Positions 34,221-44,120 are shown, counted from the stretch's first letter. The stretch: 48,689 bases of DNA from Salinibius halmophilus (GCF_003577475.1 NZ_QPEP01000018.1:1-48689); one strand, 5' to 3'. Numbers and translations are program-made. Notes: a model not told the origin generated them from the letters alone.

Positions 34221-35221
34221 TCCTGATATCGCTTTAACCGGCCTGCCTCTGGCACCTTGGCAATAATGGTTGCCCGTATTGGTGCTGGGTGGCCTTCAAC
34301 GGTTCGGTTTCTATCTTTTGGGTCGAGGTAGTCGGCTAACGATTTACCTGGCTTCCATTCGGTTGAGCGCTGCTCATCAAGCGCCGTTTGGTTGGTGTCT
34401 ACTACGGTAGGGTCTTCAAACCCCATCTTGGTTAGCCAGCTGCATAGCGTCGCTGGCGTTGGTAAGAACCATACGTTATTCATTTTGGCGTAGCGGCCTT
34501 CTGGCACTAGGGCTTCGCCTAACTTACCCTCAATCACCATGGTTTCTAACACTAGTGTGCCACCCGGTTTTAGTGTACGGCGCAGCTCTTCTAGGTGGTC
34601 GAGTGGTGAGCGGCGGTGGTAGAGCACACCAAGCGAGAAGGTGAGGTCATGCGCTTGGGTGTTGTCTGGGTACTCTTCTAGCGTCATCGGCAGTACCGCA
34701 ACACTCGGGTCTTGAATGTAATGGTTGGTTAGCAAAAACTGCGCAACTGGCAGTTTGCCTGGGTCGATGCCGGTAACCGTTTGCGCACCAGCAGCTTTCA
34801 TCCGCCAACAGTGGTAACCATTGGCACAGCCCACATCCAAAATACGCAAGTCTTTAAGGTTTGGCAGGTGGGGGGCAATGCGTTGCCATTTCCAATCCGA
34901 GCGCCATTCGGTTTCGATATCGGTGCCAAATATTTCAAACGGGCCTTTACGCCACGGCATTAATGCTTGCAGGTGTGGCAGCATATCGATGGTTTGTGAG
35001 CTGCTGATTTGTACCGTGTCTTGGTCGATGTTGTAAGCAACGTCGTCAACTTCAGGTAATTCGGCCAACGCTTTTTTCCAGCGTGGTAAGTTGCCGTCGG
35101 TGGTATTTTTTAGCCAGTTTTTATCTAAAACGGTTTCTAGCTCTTCACGATGATGCTTTTTTAGCTGTTTGTGCAGCCGCAAATGGGCCACGTGTGCGGC
35201 AAATGGGTTTTCTATAGACAT
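34217..35221 (-). CDS. cmoB: tRNA U34 carboxymethyltransferase
   Basis: 334 aa from the ATG at 35221, one base after the cmoA stop; a TTG at 35236 overlaps cmoA. It transfers the carboxymethyl group of carboxy-SAM (made by CmoA) to 5-hydroxyuridine at tRNA wobble position 34. Landmarks: LMPWRKGPFEIFGTDIETEW, RILDVGCANGYHCWRMKAAG (SAM site), SLGVLYHRRSPLDHLEEL and LVLETMVIEG, all close to E. coli CmoB. The TAG stop is inside the GTAG foot of the repeat at 34185-34220. Confidence 0.97.
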   Translation of the reverse strand: MSIENPFAAHVAHLRLHKQLKKHHREELETVLDKNWLKNTTDGNLPRWKKALAELPEVDDVAYNIDQDTVQISSSQTIDMLPHLQALMPWRKGPFEIFGTDIETEWRSDWKWQRIAPHLPNLKDLRILDVGCANGYHCWRMKAAGAQTVTGIDPGKLPVAQFLLTNHYIQDPSVAVLPMTLEEYPDNTQAHDLTFSLGVLYHRRSPLDHLEELRRTLKPGGTLVLETMVIEGKLGEALVPEGRYAKMNNVWFLPTPATLCSWLTKMGFEDPTVVDTNQTALDEQRSTEWKPGKSLADYLDPKDRNRTVEGHPAPIRATIIAKVPEAGRLKRYQE

Positions 35222-35222
35222 G

Positions 35223-35948
35223 TTATTTAATCGCAATCATCGAAGTGAAGTTAAAACATTGGAACCAGGTTTCCACTTGGCTAAAGCCAACATCGCGCAA
35301 GCGCTGGTGATGCTCGGGTAGGGTTTCGGTCACCAATACATCTTCAATGGACTGGCGCTTCTGGCTGATTTCTAGCTCGCTGTAGCCATTGGCACGTTTA
35401 AAGTCGAGTTGATGGCGCTCTAGTAAGTCTTGCTGCGCGGCGTCTGTGAAGGTCACTTTTTCCGATAAAATCAGCGCCGCACCAGGTAGCATGGCATCGT
35501 ATATTTTTTGCAGCAGTGCTGTGCGGTCGGCCATGGGTACAAACTGCAGTGTGTAGTTCAGTACCGCTACGCTCATTGGCTGAAAATCAACGTTACGAAT
35601 GTCGTTTTGCTCAAGCGTCACGGTTACCGCTTCTTCGTCGGTGCTATCAATCCAATCGCGCGCGCGGCGCAGCATGGCATCCGATGTATCAATACCAATA
35701 ATCTCGCAGTTGGGTGCTTTAACATGATGGCGCATCGCTAACGTACTGGCGCCTAGCGAGCAACCTAGGTCGTATATTTTGCTATCCGGTTTGGCGTATT
35801 GGCCTGCCAATACCCCTGTAAGAGCGATAACATGGCTATAACCAGGCACCGAACGCTTGATCATGTCTGGGAAAACATGTGCCACCGTTTCGTCAAATTC
35901 AAACTTGCCAATATTGGCTTGTGGATGAGCAAAAATATCGTCTTTCAT
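35223..35948 (-). CDS. cmoA: Carboxy-S-adenosyl-L-methionine synthase
   Basis: 241 aa. It converts SAM and prephenate to carboxy-SAM for CmoB. FDETVAHVFPDMIKRSVPGY, then YDLGCSLGASTLAMRHHV (motif I, about 60-77), IIGIDTSDAMLRRARDWID and MSVAVLNYTLQFVP follow E. coli CmoA in order. It heads the cmoA-cmoB operon; stop and start are one base apart. The reported pair is conserved across gammaproteobacteria. Confidence 0.97.
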   Translation of the reverse strand: MKDDIFAHPQANIGKFEFDETVAHVFPDMIKRSVPGYSHVIALTGVLAGQYAKPDSKIYDLGCSLGASTLAMRHHVKAPNCEIIGIDTSDAMLRRARDWIDSTDEEAVTVTLEQNDIRNVDFQPMSVAVLNYTLQFVPMADRTALLQKIYDAMLPGAALILSEKVTFTDAAQQDLLERHQLDFKRANGYSELEISQKRQSIEDVLVTETLPEHHQRLRDVGFSQVETWFQCFNFTSMIAIK

Positions 35949-36106
35949 ACTGGCCTCGCGCTACTTGCCATAGTTTACCGCACATTCACCCTAGGGTTGT
36001 AGCCAGCATAGTGAAATAGCCAAAGCGAGCTGTAATCAACGAACCGTGCAGCAACGAATGCTTGGGCTAATCTTAATCATACGTTTGCTTGTGAAGGTCA
36101 AAGGTA

Positions 36107-37588
36107 ATGAACGAATTAACGGTAGCGCAGCGCTGGCAGCGGCGAATCGACAGAGTACACATGGTGGCAGTTGCCGGGTCTACCACTGTCGCTTTGCTAA
36201 TGGGCTTGTTCACCAGTCAGTTGGGCGTGGCGTTACTGTTTGGCCTATCGATTTGCGCTTTTGCGGCGTTTGGGCGTTTCGCTATTAGGGGTAAATGGGC
36301 TTCCTACGTGTTGGTTGCAGCACTGCAAGCAACCGTGATGTTGCATGTGCATTTGATGCAAGGGGGCGCTGCTTACCACTTCGGCTTCTTCGTTGCATTG
36401 GCTTTTGCACTCGCTTACCGAAATATTTGGCCAATATTGGTCAGTGCGGAGGTGGTGGCCGTGCATCACATATTGTTCAATTGGTTACAAAGCACAGGAT
36501 CACCAATTTATGTATTTAGTATGCCTTCGTGGACCATGGTGTTCATTCATGCTGCTTATGTGGTAGTGGAAGCTGCTTTTCTAATTTATATGGCGAGCTT
36601 GCTGAAAAGGCAGGCAGATACATCAGATGGCGTGGCAACGGTAGTGGGGCAAGTGACGAAAGGAAAAGCGCTAAACCTATCTGTACGTAGTGATGGCTCT
36701 ACCAAAATATTGCAACGCTTCAATACCATGATGGAAGAGCTAGAAGCAGCAATTTCAGCTGCCAAGACTTCGGTTTCGGCATCGGCAACACAAGTGCCTC
36801 AACTAACCTCCTTATCTAAATCATTACAGGGCTCATCAGAGCAACAAGAACATTTAGTAGGAGAGATTAGTCGTCAAACCGCTGAGCTTTCCGAAATGGT
36901 AGAGCGTTTCTCGCAAGCTGGTGGCAATAGTCTTAGTGCGACGGAAAGTGCGGCCAGCTTTAACGATGAGAGCCAAAAGCTATTGAAAAAGTCTGATGCA
37001 GCGACTCAAAAGTCGAATCGTGAACTGCAAGTATTAGCCGAGGTGGTGGCGCAGCTAGATGTGCAATGTGATGATATTGCCAAGGTCGTTGAAATTATTC
37101 ATGGCATTGCGGAGCAAACCAACTTGCTGGCACTTAATGCTGCCATCGAGGCTGCACGTGCTGGCGAGCAGGGTCGAGGCTTTGCTGTCGTCGCAGATGA
37201 AGTTCGCAATTTGGCTCAGCGCACGCAAGACTCAACCGGCGAGATTGGTAGCATTGTTGATGAACTACGCCGCAAAAGCACCGAGGCAGTGGATCGTACA
37301 ACCGAGGTTCAGCAGTCGGTGTCTGCAGCCAGTGACAATAGTGAACAGTTGGTGAGCAATATGTCTGACCTTGCTGTTCAGCTGCAAGCTAGTCATTCGG
37401 CAGTGCAAGACATAGTTTCTTCGCTCTCCCAACTTACCGATATTGCTGGTCACTTTAATAATGAAGCGACTCAATTAACGGACTTTGCAACCGAAATGCA
37501 GGGGCAACTGTTAGCAATGCAATCTCAACTTGAAGGCTGGTTGCCAAGTATTGAAGCGGCTGACCATGCTTTGCAAAAGTTTGATTAA
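36107..37588 (+). CDS. Methyl-accepting chemotaxis protein with membrane-embedded N-terminus
   Basis: 493 aa. Five or six membrane segments in residues 1 to about 165 replace the usual periplasmic sensor, so it may sense through the membrane itself. A coiled-coil region follows (about 200-300). The signalling tip with [20 protein letters not shown] then [18 protein letters not shown] (about 330-375) is the strictly conserved CheA/CheW contact. Gln/Glu-rich methylation helices lie on either side. No other chemotaxis genes are in the window. The ribosome site AAAGG sits very close to the ATG. Confidence 0.92.
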   Translation: MNELTVAQRWQRRIDRVHMVAVAGSTTVALLMGLFTSQLGVALLFGLSICAFAAFGRFAIRGKWASYVLVAALQATVMLHVHLMQGGAAYHFGFFVALAFALAYRNIWPILVSAEVVAVHHILFNWLQSTGSPIYVFSMPSWTMVFIHAAYVVVEAAFLIYMASLLKRQADTSDGVATVVGQVTKGKALNLSVRSDGSTKILQRFNTMMEELEAAISAAKTSVSASATQVPQLTSLSKSLQGSSEQQEHLVGEISRQTAELSEMVERFSQAGGNSLSATESAASFNDESQKLLKKSDAATQKSNRELQVLAEVVAQLDVQCDDIAKVVEIIHGIAEQTNLLALNAAIEAARAGEQGRGFAVVADEVRNLAQRTQDSTGEIGSIVDELRRKSTEAVDRTTEVQQSVSAASDNSEQLVSNMSDLAVQLQASHSAVQDIVSSLSQLTDIAGHFNNEATQLTDFATEMQGQLLAMQSQLEGWLPSIEAADHALQKFD

Positions 37589-37673
37589 TGCTCTTGCCCC
37601 AGTTTTGAATAGAAGAGTTGTTATTTCACACCATTGCGTTAATTTGATGAGCAAGTAACCAAGGATGTTAATT

Positions 37674-38321
37674 ATGCTGATCAGAAGCCTTCGCTTTTGG
37701 GCGACTATTTTCGCGGTGCTGGCAACGGCAAATTTGGCTATGAAACACTGGCTAATTATTGCAGCGGTAGTGGCCGAAGGTGAGCCTGTGGGTGCAGAGC
37801 TGCTGCGCTTTTATAGCTTTTTCACCCATTGGGCAAACATACTCTGTTGCATATTTTTTATCGGGTTGGCTTTGCCCTCTGGCAAACTTCATAAACTGGC
37901 CCGCCTACCTGGGGTTCGCTCAGCCTTAACGGTTTATATGACGGTTGTGGCGATTGTTTACCACGCCTTGCTAGCAGACTTATGGGACCCACAGGGGCTT
38001 ACTTACGTTGCTGACCTTATGTTCCACACTCTGGTTCCAGCTGCGGTGTTTGCCATTTGGTTGCTTGCTGGTGAAACAGCCCGCATCGCATACAAAACGG
38101 TTCTTTGGTTTATTGCCCTGCCATTTATTTATCTTGTCTACTCGCTCGTTCGTGGTGCGTTTAGCAACTACTACCCTTACTTCTTTTTGGATGTGAACGA
38201 CCTTGGCTACCAAGGTGTGGCAATCAGCTCATTAGCTTTGTTGATCGCCTTTTTGGGCCTAGGCTTCTTGTTTGCTGCACTCGCTAACCTGCGCTACCGA
38301 GCGAGGAGGGATGAAGCTTGA
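37674..38321 (+). CDS. Pr6Pr-family membrane protein
   Basis: 215 aa from the ATG at 37674, 9 bases after AAGG; the ATG at 37665 directly abuts that site. Six membrane segments with the family's motifs: FYSFFTHWANILCCIFF (about 48-64), IVYHALLADLWDPQGL, ADLMFHTLVPAAVFAIWLL, and FIYLVYSLVRGAFSNYYPYF with the paired Pro-Tyr/Phe, close to FAR-17a/AIG1-like and Pr6Pr proteins. The function of bacterial members is not known. Confidence 0.8.
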   Translation: MLIRSLRFWATIFAVLATANLAMKHWLIIAAVVAEGEPVGAELLRFYSFFTHWANILCCIFFIGLALPSGKLHKLARLPGVRSALTVYMTVVAIVYHALLADLWDPQGLTYVADLMFHTLVPAAVFAIWLLAGETARIAYKTVLWFIALPFIYLVYSLVRGAFSNYYPYFFLDVNDLGYQGVAISSLALLIAFLGLGFLFAALANLRYRARRDEA

Positions 38322-38359
38322 AAGTGTTGCCTCTGAGCGACGCAAAACGCCTTGAGTTA

Positions 38360-38404
38360 AATAACAATCATTTGCAATTAAAGAGATAGTGGTTATCATT
38401 CGCC
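38360..38404. promoter_or_regulatory. Two probable Fur boxes
   Basis: AATAACAATCATTTGCAATT (about 38360-38379) and AGTGGTTATCATTCGCC (38388-38404) each fit the Fur pattern of repeated NAT(A/T)AT-type hexamers. They lie 31-75 bases before the start of the iron-binding protein gene. Confidence 0.65.
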
Positions 38405-38431
38405 CTCGTTTCAATTTTAAGTACACGAGGG
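38403..38431 (+). promoter_or_regulatory. Hairpin covering the ribosome site of the iron-binding protein gene
   Basis: CCCTCGT (38403-38409) is the exact complement of ACGAGGG (38425-38431), loop 15 bases. The right arm contains the GAGGG ribosome site of the ATG at 38435, so the fold would block initiation until opened. Confidence 0.5.
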
Positions 38432-38434
38432 ACT

Positions 38435-39379
38435 ATGAAAGTCATTATCGCTTTATTTTCAGTACTGCTAACACTGGCGGTGAGTGCTCAAACTCGCACC
38501 ATTATTGATGACGCTGGCCGTGAGGTCGTCATTCCTTTGCAAGCCGAGCGTGTTATCTCGCAAAACGACAATCGTTTAACCATCCCGCTAATTGAACTTG
38601 GGGTAAGCGTGGTTGGTTCATCGGGTCGAGTAAGCGATGCGGGTGTACCTTTCATGCGCTCAGTTCCAGAACTAACTGGTGTTACGTTTGAAAACTCTGA
38701 TATTGAGTTTATTGGCACCTATGCAGATTTGGATGTTGAGCTGATCACAACGCTGCAGCCAGATTTAATCGTGACCACGCGTGATGACCAAGTTGCCCTA
38801 TTAGAAAAAATTGCACCAACTATTGTGTTCCATGCCAATGCCTACAGCATTAAAGAGGGTATGGCCAAGCTTGCCAACTGGGTTGGACGCACTGCTGAGC
38901 TACAACGATTAGAAGACAACTATCAGCGCCAACTAGCAAACAGCAAAATGCACATTGCAGAGCTGGGTGATATCCGCACTAACGTGATTTTTTCGTTCCC
39001 AGCAGGGGATGCCGTCTACGTATACAAAACACTGGGTGCCACAACGGAAGCCTTAGCTGATTTAGGCATTGCGCAATCCGATACCGTGCAACAGTTTCCA
39101 GACCGTCGCACATCAATCGCCGCCGAGGCCATCACAGATATCGACGCTGACTTTGTCATCAACTTTTTTGACAACAAGCCAGAGGCGACTGCCGCGCGTG
39201 TGCGTGAAGGGCTAGATAACTTTATGCCGCGTTGGTGCGACGTGTTGCATGCTTGCAAAAACAAGCAGTTCTTGTTCTTTCCATATGCCAGTTATGGTTA
39301 TGGCTACAACGCGCTTAGTCTTAACTTAGATTTGCTCACCACTCACATTGCTGGTCGTGATTTTACCCCACGACCGTAA
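38435..39379 (+). CDS. Periplasmic iron(siderophore)-binding protein, ABC transporter type
   Basis: 314 aa with a cleavable signal (LFSVLLTLAVSAQ, no lipobox). The core is the type III helical-backbone binding protein (FecB/FepB/TroA class): TIIDDAGREVVIPLQAERVIS at the start, a lobe ending LDVELITTLQPDLIVTTRDD, then the long linking helix (GMAKLANWVGRTAELQRLEDNYQRQL). It hands ferric siderophores to a membrane permease. No permease or ATPase gene is adjacent, so those lie elsewhere. The two Fur boxes and the hairpin over its ribosome site suggest tight iron control. Confidence 0.87.
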   Translation: MKVIIALFSVLLTLAVSAQTRTIIDDAGREVVIPLQAERVISQNDNRLTIPLIELGVSVVGSSGRVSDAGVPFMRSVPELTGVTFENSDIEFIGTYADLDVELITTLQPDLIVTTRDDQVALLEKIAPTIVFHANAYSIKEGMAKLANWVGRTAELQRLEDNYQRQLANSKMHIAELGDIRTNVIFSFPAGDAVYVYKTLGATTEALADLGIAQSDTVQQFPDRRTSIAAEAITDIDADFVINFFDNKPEATAARVREGLDNFMPRWCDVLHACKNKQFLFFPYASYGYGYNALSLNLDLLTTHIAGRDFTPRP

Positions 39380-39411
39380 TAAGCAAATTTTACTATTGTT
39401 ACTATGCTCGC

Positions 39412-40104
39412 CTAAATTGTGGCGAATCTTTGATTGACGTAGCGCATCGCATCTTCGGTGCGCAACTTTAAGGGTTCGCCTTTGGTAGGTAGTAATGTAA
39501 ACGAGTCGTATGGCTTAAGTTGGGTTTGGCTCCAGTTACGAAACCCGCCGAGTGACACCTTGCGTTTGAAGTCATAACTAATGCAAAGCCCTTGGTGTAA
39601 ACCACTCAGTTTATGCCTGATTCTGCTTGCCCAGTCATCGGCAAGTGTTGGTAGGTTCATCAAGCTTTCACTGGTGACTAAATAGGCTTCATTTTCGTCA
39701 TCAATATGTACCCAGCACTCGCCTAAGCGGCTGGTTGGCACTGGTTTTATTTTAATCCAATCCGGTAGATAGTCATGCAGCATGCCAATGGCTCCACTTC
39801 GAGCTAGTCCTAAGCGGCTAGTGAAAATTTTACTTACCGGATCTGCGCCCCATACGTATGCACTCGGATATGATTGGCGCCAGGCTACCAAGCCAGATAA
39901 ATAGCCAGCACTTGCTGCTAGTAAATCTAGCTGTTTTGCCGAAACAATAATTTCCTTCGCTGCAGAAAGTGAGTGTTCACTAGGGTTGTAGATTAAGTAA
40001 TGATCGGCTTTGTAACGGATGATGTAGGTGTTTCGTGGCAGGCTTTCTTGGTCATCAATAGCTTGCCAAATAGACTTACTTAACGCTTGAAAGTGGTTGC
40101 TCAT
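39412..40104 (-). CDS. Cytoplasmic protein of unknown function
   Basis: 230 aa from the ATG at 40104, which has AAGGAG; a much longer reading from 40395 would run through the divergent ybaN gene and lacks a ribosome site. No signal peptide or membrane helix. Segments such as GLVAWRQSYPSAYVWGADPV, IKIKPVPTSRLGECWVHIDD and LGGFRNWSQTQLKPYDSFTL show a compact globular protein, but I do not recognise the family. It converges on the Fur-regulated iron-binding gene (32-base gap), which may be chance. Confidence 0.6.
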   Translation of the reverse strand: MSNHFQALSKSIWQAIDDQESLPRNTYIIRYKADHYLIYNPSEHSLSAAKEIIVSAKQLDLLAASAGYLSGLVAWRQSYPSAYVWGADPVSKIFTSRLGLARSGAIGMLHDYLPDWIKIKPVPTSRLGECWVHIDDENEAYLVTSESLMNLPTLADDWASRIRHKLSGLHQGLCISYDFKRKVSLGGFRNWSQTQLKPYDSFTLLPTKGEPLKLRTEDAMRYVNQRFATI

Positions 40105-40252
40105 CTGCGTCTTCTCCTTGTGATATGCGAACCGCAATCTAAGACTGAGGCCCGTGAAAGACGCAGGCACTTTGCCATGGCGCTGGCGCTTTAGGTGTTC
40201 CGCTTTCGTTGTTATGTGAACTACAATGTTAATAGCTAAAAGGGGCGTGTAT

Positions 40253-40654
40253 ATGGGCAAACTGAAGCAAGCATTGTATATCGGATTAGGTTGCCTATTT
40301 GTGGCAGTTGGCGCGATAGGGGTATTCGTTCCCGTTCTGCCATCAACTGTGTTTTTTATTATTGCCTTCGCTTTTTTTACTCGCTCTTCCAACAAACTGT
40401 CTAATTGGCTTTATCATCACCCGGTTTTTGGCACGCACCTAAGGGCGTGGCAACAAGATAGAATTATTCCATTAAAAGCAAAGTGGCTTGCTAGCATTAT
40501 GATGAGCTTCAGCGTGCTGATTCTGCTGCTTACCGGCGTGCCTATCATCTGGGTAGGCTTGGTTGTGGTGTGTTTGCTGCTTGTAGCAGGCTATATATGG
40601 CACTGCCCGCATGCCAAGCGAGCAGTGCCGCAGCCTTTGGATGAGCCGCGCTAG
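40253..40654 (+). CDS. ybaN: DUF454/YbaN-family inner-membrane protein
   Basis: 133 aa from the ATG at 40253, which follows AGGGG by 7 bases; a frame opening at 40226 adds nine residues without a ribosome site. Three membrane segments: the first runs from YIGLGCLFVAVGAIGVFVPV into LPSTVFFIIAFAFFTRSS, which contains the family's VPVLPTTPF-like loop. HPVFGTHLRAWQQDRIIPLKAK is the conserved cytoplasmic part, followed by two more helices. The role of YbaN is unknown. Confidence 0.85.
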   Translation: MGKLKQALYIGLGCLFVAVGAIGVFVPVLPSTVFFIIAFAFFTRSSNKLSNWLYHHPVFGTHLRAWQQDRIIPLKAKWLASIMMSFSVLILLLTGVPIIWVGLVVVCLLLVAGYIWHCPHAKRAVPQPLDEPR

Positions 40655-40802
40655 CTTTTACTCTGCTTCGCTAGGCGCTTTTGGTTTTATCAACAGAGGC
40701 TAGGTTTGTATAGGCCAACCAATTGATACGTTGTGATCTTTGCTAAACCTTAATAAATCTTAGACAATACGCGGCAAATTTTTTCTCGCCGAGTGAATGT
40801 TC

Positions 40803-42389
40803 ATGTCGCAATTTCAACAAGAAGTCGATAAGCGTCGCACCTTTGCGATCATATCGCACCCCGATGCGGGTAAAACCACCATTACCGAAAAGGTACTGTT
40901 GTTCGGACAAGCTTTGCAAACCGCTGGTACGGTTAAAGGCCGTGGTAGCAACCAGCATGCTAAGTCTGACTGGATGGCGATGGAAAAAGACCGTGGTATC
41001 TCGATTACTACCTCGGTCATGCAGTTCCCATTTCGCGACAAGCTAGTGAACCTATTGGATACCCCAGGTCACGAAGACTTCTCGGAAGATACTTACCGCA
41101 CACTTACGGCTGTAGACAGTTGTTTGATGGTGATCGACTCTGCCAAAGGTGTGGAGGACCGCACAATCAAACTGATGGAAGTCACACGTCTTCGTGATAC
41201 GCCGATTATCACCTTTATGAACAAGCTCGACCGTGATATCCGTGATCCAATCGAGTTGATGGACGAAGTAGAAAACGTTCTTAACATCGCTTGTGCGCCG
41301 ATCACTTGGCCAATTGGTTCGGGTAAGAACTTCAAAGGCGTTTACCACCTGCTGCGCGACAAAATCTATCTGTATGAAACGGGCCAAGGCCACACCATTC
41401 AAGAAGAAAAGGTGGTTGATGGCTTAGACAATCCTGAGCTTGATGAGCGCATTGGTGATTTTGCCGATGATCTGCGCATGGAGATTGAACTATTAAAAGG
41501 CGCGGCTAACGAATTTGATTCGGAGTTGTTCCTTGATGGCCAGCTTACGCCGGTATTCTTCGGTACGGCATTGGGCAACTTTGGTGTGGACCACATGTTG
41601 GATGGTCTGTGCGACTGGGCGCCTAAACCACAATCACGCGAAGGCGATCCGATTGGTGAAGTATCGCCAGAAGATGAAAAATTCTCTGGGTTTGTATTTA
41701 AGATTCAAGCCAACATGGACCCTAAGCACCGTGACCGTGTGGCTTTCTTGCGTGTGGTATCGGGCAAATACGAAAAAGGCATGAAGATGCGCCAAGCGCG
41801 TATTGGCAAAGATGTTCGAATTAGTGATGCATTGACCTTCTTAGCGGGCGACCGTGCCGCCGTAGAAGAAGCCTATCCTGGCGATATTATTGGTTTGCAT
41901 AACCATGGCACCATTCAAATTGGTGATACCTTTACCTGGGGTGACGAGTTCCGCTTCACCGGTATTCCAAACTTTGCGCCAGAATTGTTTCGCCGTATTC
42001 GCCTAAAAGACCCGCTAAAACAGAAGCAGCTTTTAAAAGGTCTGATTCAGTTATCGGAAGAGGGTGCTGTACAAGTATTCCGTCCACTGCGTAACAACGA
42101 CCTAATTGTAGGTGCCGTTGGTACCCTGCAGTTTGACGTGGTAGCACAGCGCTTGAAAGACGAGTACAAGGTAGAGGCTATGTATGAGCCGATCTCGGTT
42201 TCTACGGCACGCTGGGTCGCTTGTGACGATTCTGTAAAGCTTTCGGCCTTCGAGAAAAAGGCATATGACAATTTAGCACTGGATGGATCGGACAATTTAA
42301 CCTATATTGCGCCGACTTTGGTGAACCTGAACCTAACCCAGGAACGTCATCCAGAGATTGAATTCCGCAAAACTCGAGAGCACGGTTGA
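40803..42389 (+). CDS. prfC: Peptide chain release factor 3
   Basis: Translational GTPase that recycles RF1/RF2 from the ribosome, 528 aa as in E. coli. G1 [15 protein letters not shown] (P loop), G3 [17 protein letters not shown]4 NKLDRD. Domain II and III follow ([19 protein letters not shown] then [20 protein letters not shown]). The start is the ATG at 40803; one at 40797 adds two residues and is too near the GAG. It is a single gene, and rplM follows after 95 bases. Confidence 0.97.
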   Translation: MSQFQQEVDKRRTFAIISHPDAGKTTITEKVLLFGQALQTAGTVKGRGSNQHAKSDWMAMEKDRGISITTSVMQFPFRDKLVNLLDTPGHEDFSEDTYRTLTAVDSCLMVIDSAKGVEDRTIKLMEVTRLRDTPIITFMNKLDRDIRDPIELMDEVENVLNIACAPITWPIGSGKNFKGVYHLLRDKIYLYETGQGHTIQEEKVVDGLDNPELDERIGDFADDLRMEIELLKGAANEFDSELFLDGQLTPVFFGTALGNFGVDHMLDGLCDWAPKPQSREGDPIGEVSPEDEKFSGFVFKIQANMDPKHRDRVAFLRVVSGKYEKGMKMRQARIGKDVRISDALTFLAGDRAAVEEAYPGDIIGLHNHGTIQIGDTFTWGDEFRFTGIPNFAPELFRRIRLKDPLKQKQLLKGLIQLSEEGAVQVFRPLRNNDLIVGAVGTLQFDVVAQRLKDEYKVEAMYEPISVSTARWVACDDSVKLSAFEKKAYDNLALDGSDNLTYIAPTLVNLNLTQERHPEIEFRKTREHG

Positions 42390-42484
42390 TCAATGCTTGT
42401 ACAAGGGGTGTGAATGCTGTATGCTTCGCGCCCTTAACAACTTGATCTCCCCCGAGCCCCCACAAATAGGTGGAGTCTAGTAAG

Positions 42485-42913
42485 ATGAAAACATTTAGCG
42501 CTACACCGCAAACTGTAAAACGTGAATGGTTTGTGGTTGATGCAACTGACAAGACGCTTGGTCGTCTGTCAACTGAAATTGCTCTACGCCTGCGTGGCAA
42601 GCATAAAGCTGAGTACACGCCGCACGTAGACACTGGTGACTACATTGTTGTTGTAAATGCCGAAAAAGTTCGTGTAACGGGCAACAAGGCTAAGCAAAAA
42701 ATGTACTACCGTCATACTGGTTATCCAGGTGGCATCAAAGAAACTAACTTCGAGAAACTGGTTGCTCACAAGCCAGAGATGATTATCGAGAAGTCAGTAA
42801 AAGGCATGTTGCCAAAAGGTCCTTTGGGCCGTGCAATGCTGTCTAAGTTGAAGGTTTATGCTGGTGCTGAGCATCCGCATACTGCCCAACAGCCACAAGA
42901 ACTGAACGTATAA
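42485..42913 (+). CDS. rplM: Ribosomal protein L13
   Basis: 142 aa, identical in length to E. coli L13, and closely similar ([54 protein letters not shown]). Large-subunit protein and early assembly factor. The start is the ATG at 42485 after GGAG; the frame opens at 42470 but that lies in the leader. The 95-base leader has a short CCCCAC...GTGG stem (about 42460-42474) near the ribosome site, in keeping with L13's known autoregulation in E. coli. Confidence 0.98.
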   Translation: MKTFSATPQTVKREWFVVDATDKTLGRLSTEIALRLRGKHKAEYTPHVDTGDYIVVVNAEKVRVTGNKAKQKMYYRHTGYPGGIKETNFEKLVAHKPEMIIEKSVKGMLPKGPLGRAMLSKLKVYAGAEHPHTAQQPQELNV

Positions 42914-42926
42914 GACGGGAGCCATT

Positions 42927-43316
42927 ATGAGCAACTACAACTACGGTACCGGTCGCCGCAAAACTTCGAAGGCTCGCGTATTTATCAAGCCTGGTAGCGG
43001 TGAAATCACTGTTAACAACCGTCCATTGGACGAGTACTTCGGTCGCGAAACGTCTCGCATGATCGTTCGTCAGCCTCTTGAGGTTGCGGATTCTCTAGAG
43101 CGCTTCGACATCAAAGTAACTGTTGTTGGTGGTGGTCCAAACGGCCAAGCTGGTGCGATTCGCCACGGTCTAACTCGCGCTCTTATTGAGTTCGATGAGA
43201 CTTTGCGTCGCCCACTACGTGAAGCTGGCTTCGTTACACGTGATGCACGTATGGTTGAGCGTAAGAAAGTTGGTCTACGCAAAGCACGTCGTCGTCCACA
43301 GTTCTCGAAGCGTTAA
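42927..43316 (+). CDS. rpsI: Ribosomal protein S9
   Basis: 129 aa (E. coli 130). Small-subunit protein whose C-terminal tail ends in the expected FSKR and reaches the P-site t[43 protein letters not shown] and [20 protein letters not shown] are diagnostic. Second gene of rplM-rpsI, 13 bases apart, with GGGAG ribosome site. A strong terminator follows. Confidence 0.98.
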   Translation: MSNYNYGTGRRKTSKARVFIKPGSGEITVNNRPLDEYFGRETSRMIVRQPLEVADSLERFDIKVTVVGGGPNGQAGAIRHGLTRALIEFDETLRRPLREAGFVTRDARMVERKKVGLRKARRRPQFSKR

Positions 43317-43336
43317 TTTTCCAGTTTCTGGATTAC

Positions 43337-43364
43337 AAAACCCGGCCTTGCTGCCGGGTTTTTT
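43337..43364 (+). terminator. Rho-independent terminator of rplM-rpsI
   Basis: AAAACCCGGC pairs with GCCGGGTTTT (6-base loop) and is followed by T residues, 20 bases after rpsI. Confidence 0.92.
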
Positions 43365-43374
43365 GTTTTCGGGC

Positions 43375-43462
43375 TATAATGGCGCTAGCCGTGACCCAAA
43401 AGTGCGATTAACAGCGTATTCAGCTTGTAAGCTGAGCGCGATTTGCATAGACTTCGGGGTCA
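43375..43462 (+). promoter_or_regulatory. petA promoter -10 and structured leader
   Basis: TATAAT at 43375-43380 is a perfect -10; no clear -35 precedes it. The transcript would carry a leader of about 130 bases with a closing stem TGACCC (43392-43397)/GGGTCA (43457-43462) and an inner hairpin TCAGCT-TGTA-AGCTGA (43420-43435). No known riboswitch class fits. Confidence 0.5.
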
Positions 43463-43517
43463 TTTAAAAGATTGATGTAAATCAGCCGAGTTTTACACGA
43501 GTCAGAGGTAATCCATC

Positions 43518-44120
43518 ATGACGCAAGACGGCGTTAATACGGGCCGGCGCCGCTTCTTGGTCGTTGCTACATCCGCTATGGGCGCGGTTGCAGCGGCCGG
43601 TGTTGCTGTCCCCTTCGTAAGGTCGTGGAATCCGAGTGAAAAGGCGAAAGCCATCGGTGCACCGGTCAGAATCAATGTCGCAAACGTTGCAGAGGGCGAG
43701 CTAGTCACTGGGCAGTGGCGTGGCAAACCTATCTTCATTGTGAAACGTAAAGCCGAAATGATGGCTGCGTTGTCTCAAGATGATTTAAAAGCACGTTTGA
43801 AAGATGCCAATTCCGAGGTTGTTTCACAACAACCAGAATGGGCTGCTAATGACGCGCGTGCGCGTGATGGGAGTGACTTAAGTGTGCTGATTGGTATTTG
43901 CACACACCTAGGCTGCTCGCCACAGTTCGTACCAGAAGTTGGCCCGCAAGATTACGACCGTAATTGGGTTGGTGGTTACTTCTGTCCATGCCATGGCTCG
44001 CGCTTTGACTTGTCGGGTCGTGTGTTTAATGGCTCGCCTGCAGCGACGAACTTAGAAGTGCCGCCTTATTACATCGAAGACAATGTACTCACTGTTGGTG
44101 TTGAGGGGCCTGAAGCATGA
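43518..44120 (+). CDS. petA: Ubiquinol-cytochrome c reductase iron-sulfur (Rieske) subunit
   Basis: 200 aa, first subunit of the respiratory bc1 complex, carrying electrons from ubiquinol to cytochrome c1. An N-terminal Tat-type signal anchor (GRRRFLVVATSAMGAVAAAG) holds it to the inner membrane. The Rieske 2Fe-2S motifs are CTHLGC (128-133) and CPCHGS (156-161), the second with its disulfide Cys. Start after AGAGG. petB overlaps the end by 4 bases (ATGA). Confidence 0.97.
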   Translation: MTQDGVNTGRRRFLVVATSAMGAVAAAGVAVPFVRSWNPSEKAKAIGAPVRINVANVAEGELVTGQWRGKPIFIVKRKAEMMAALSQDDLKARLKDANSEVVSQQPEWAANDARARDGSDLSVLIGICTHLGCSPQFVPEVGPQDYDRNWVGGYFCPCHGSRFDLSGRVFNGSPAATNLEVPPYYIEDNVLTVGVEGPEA

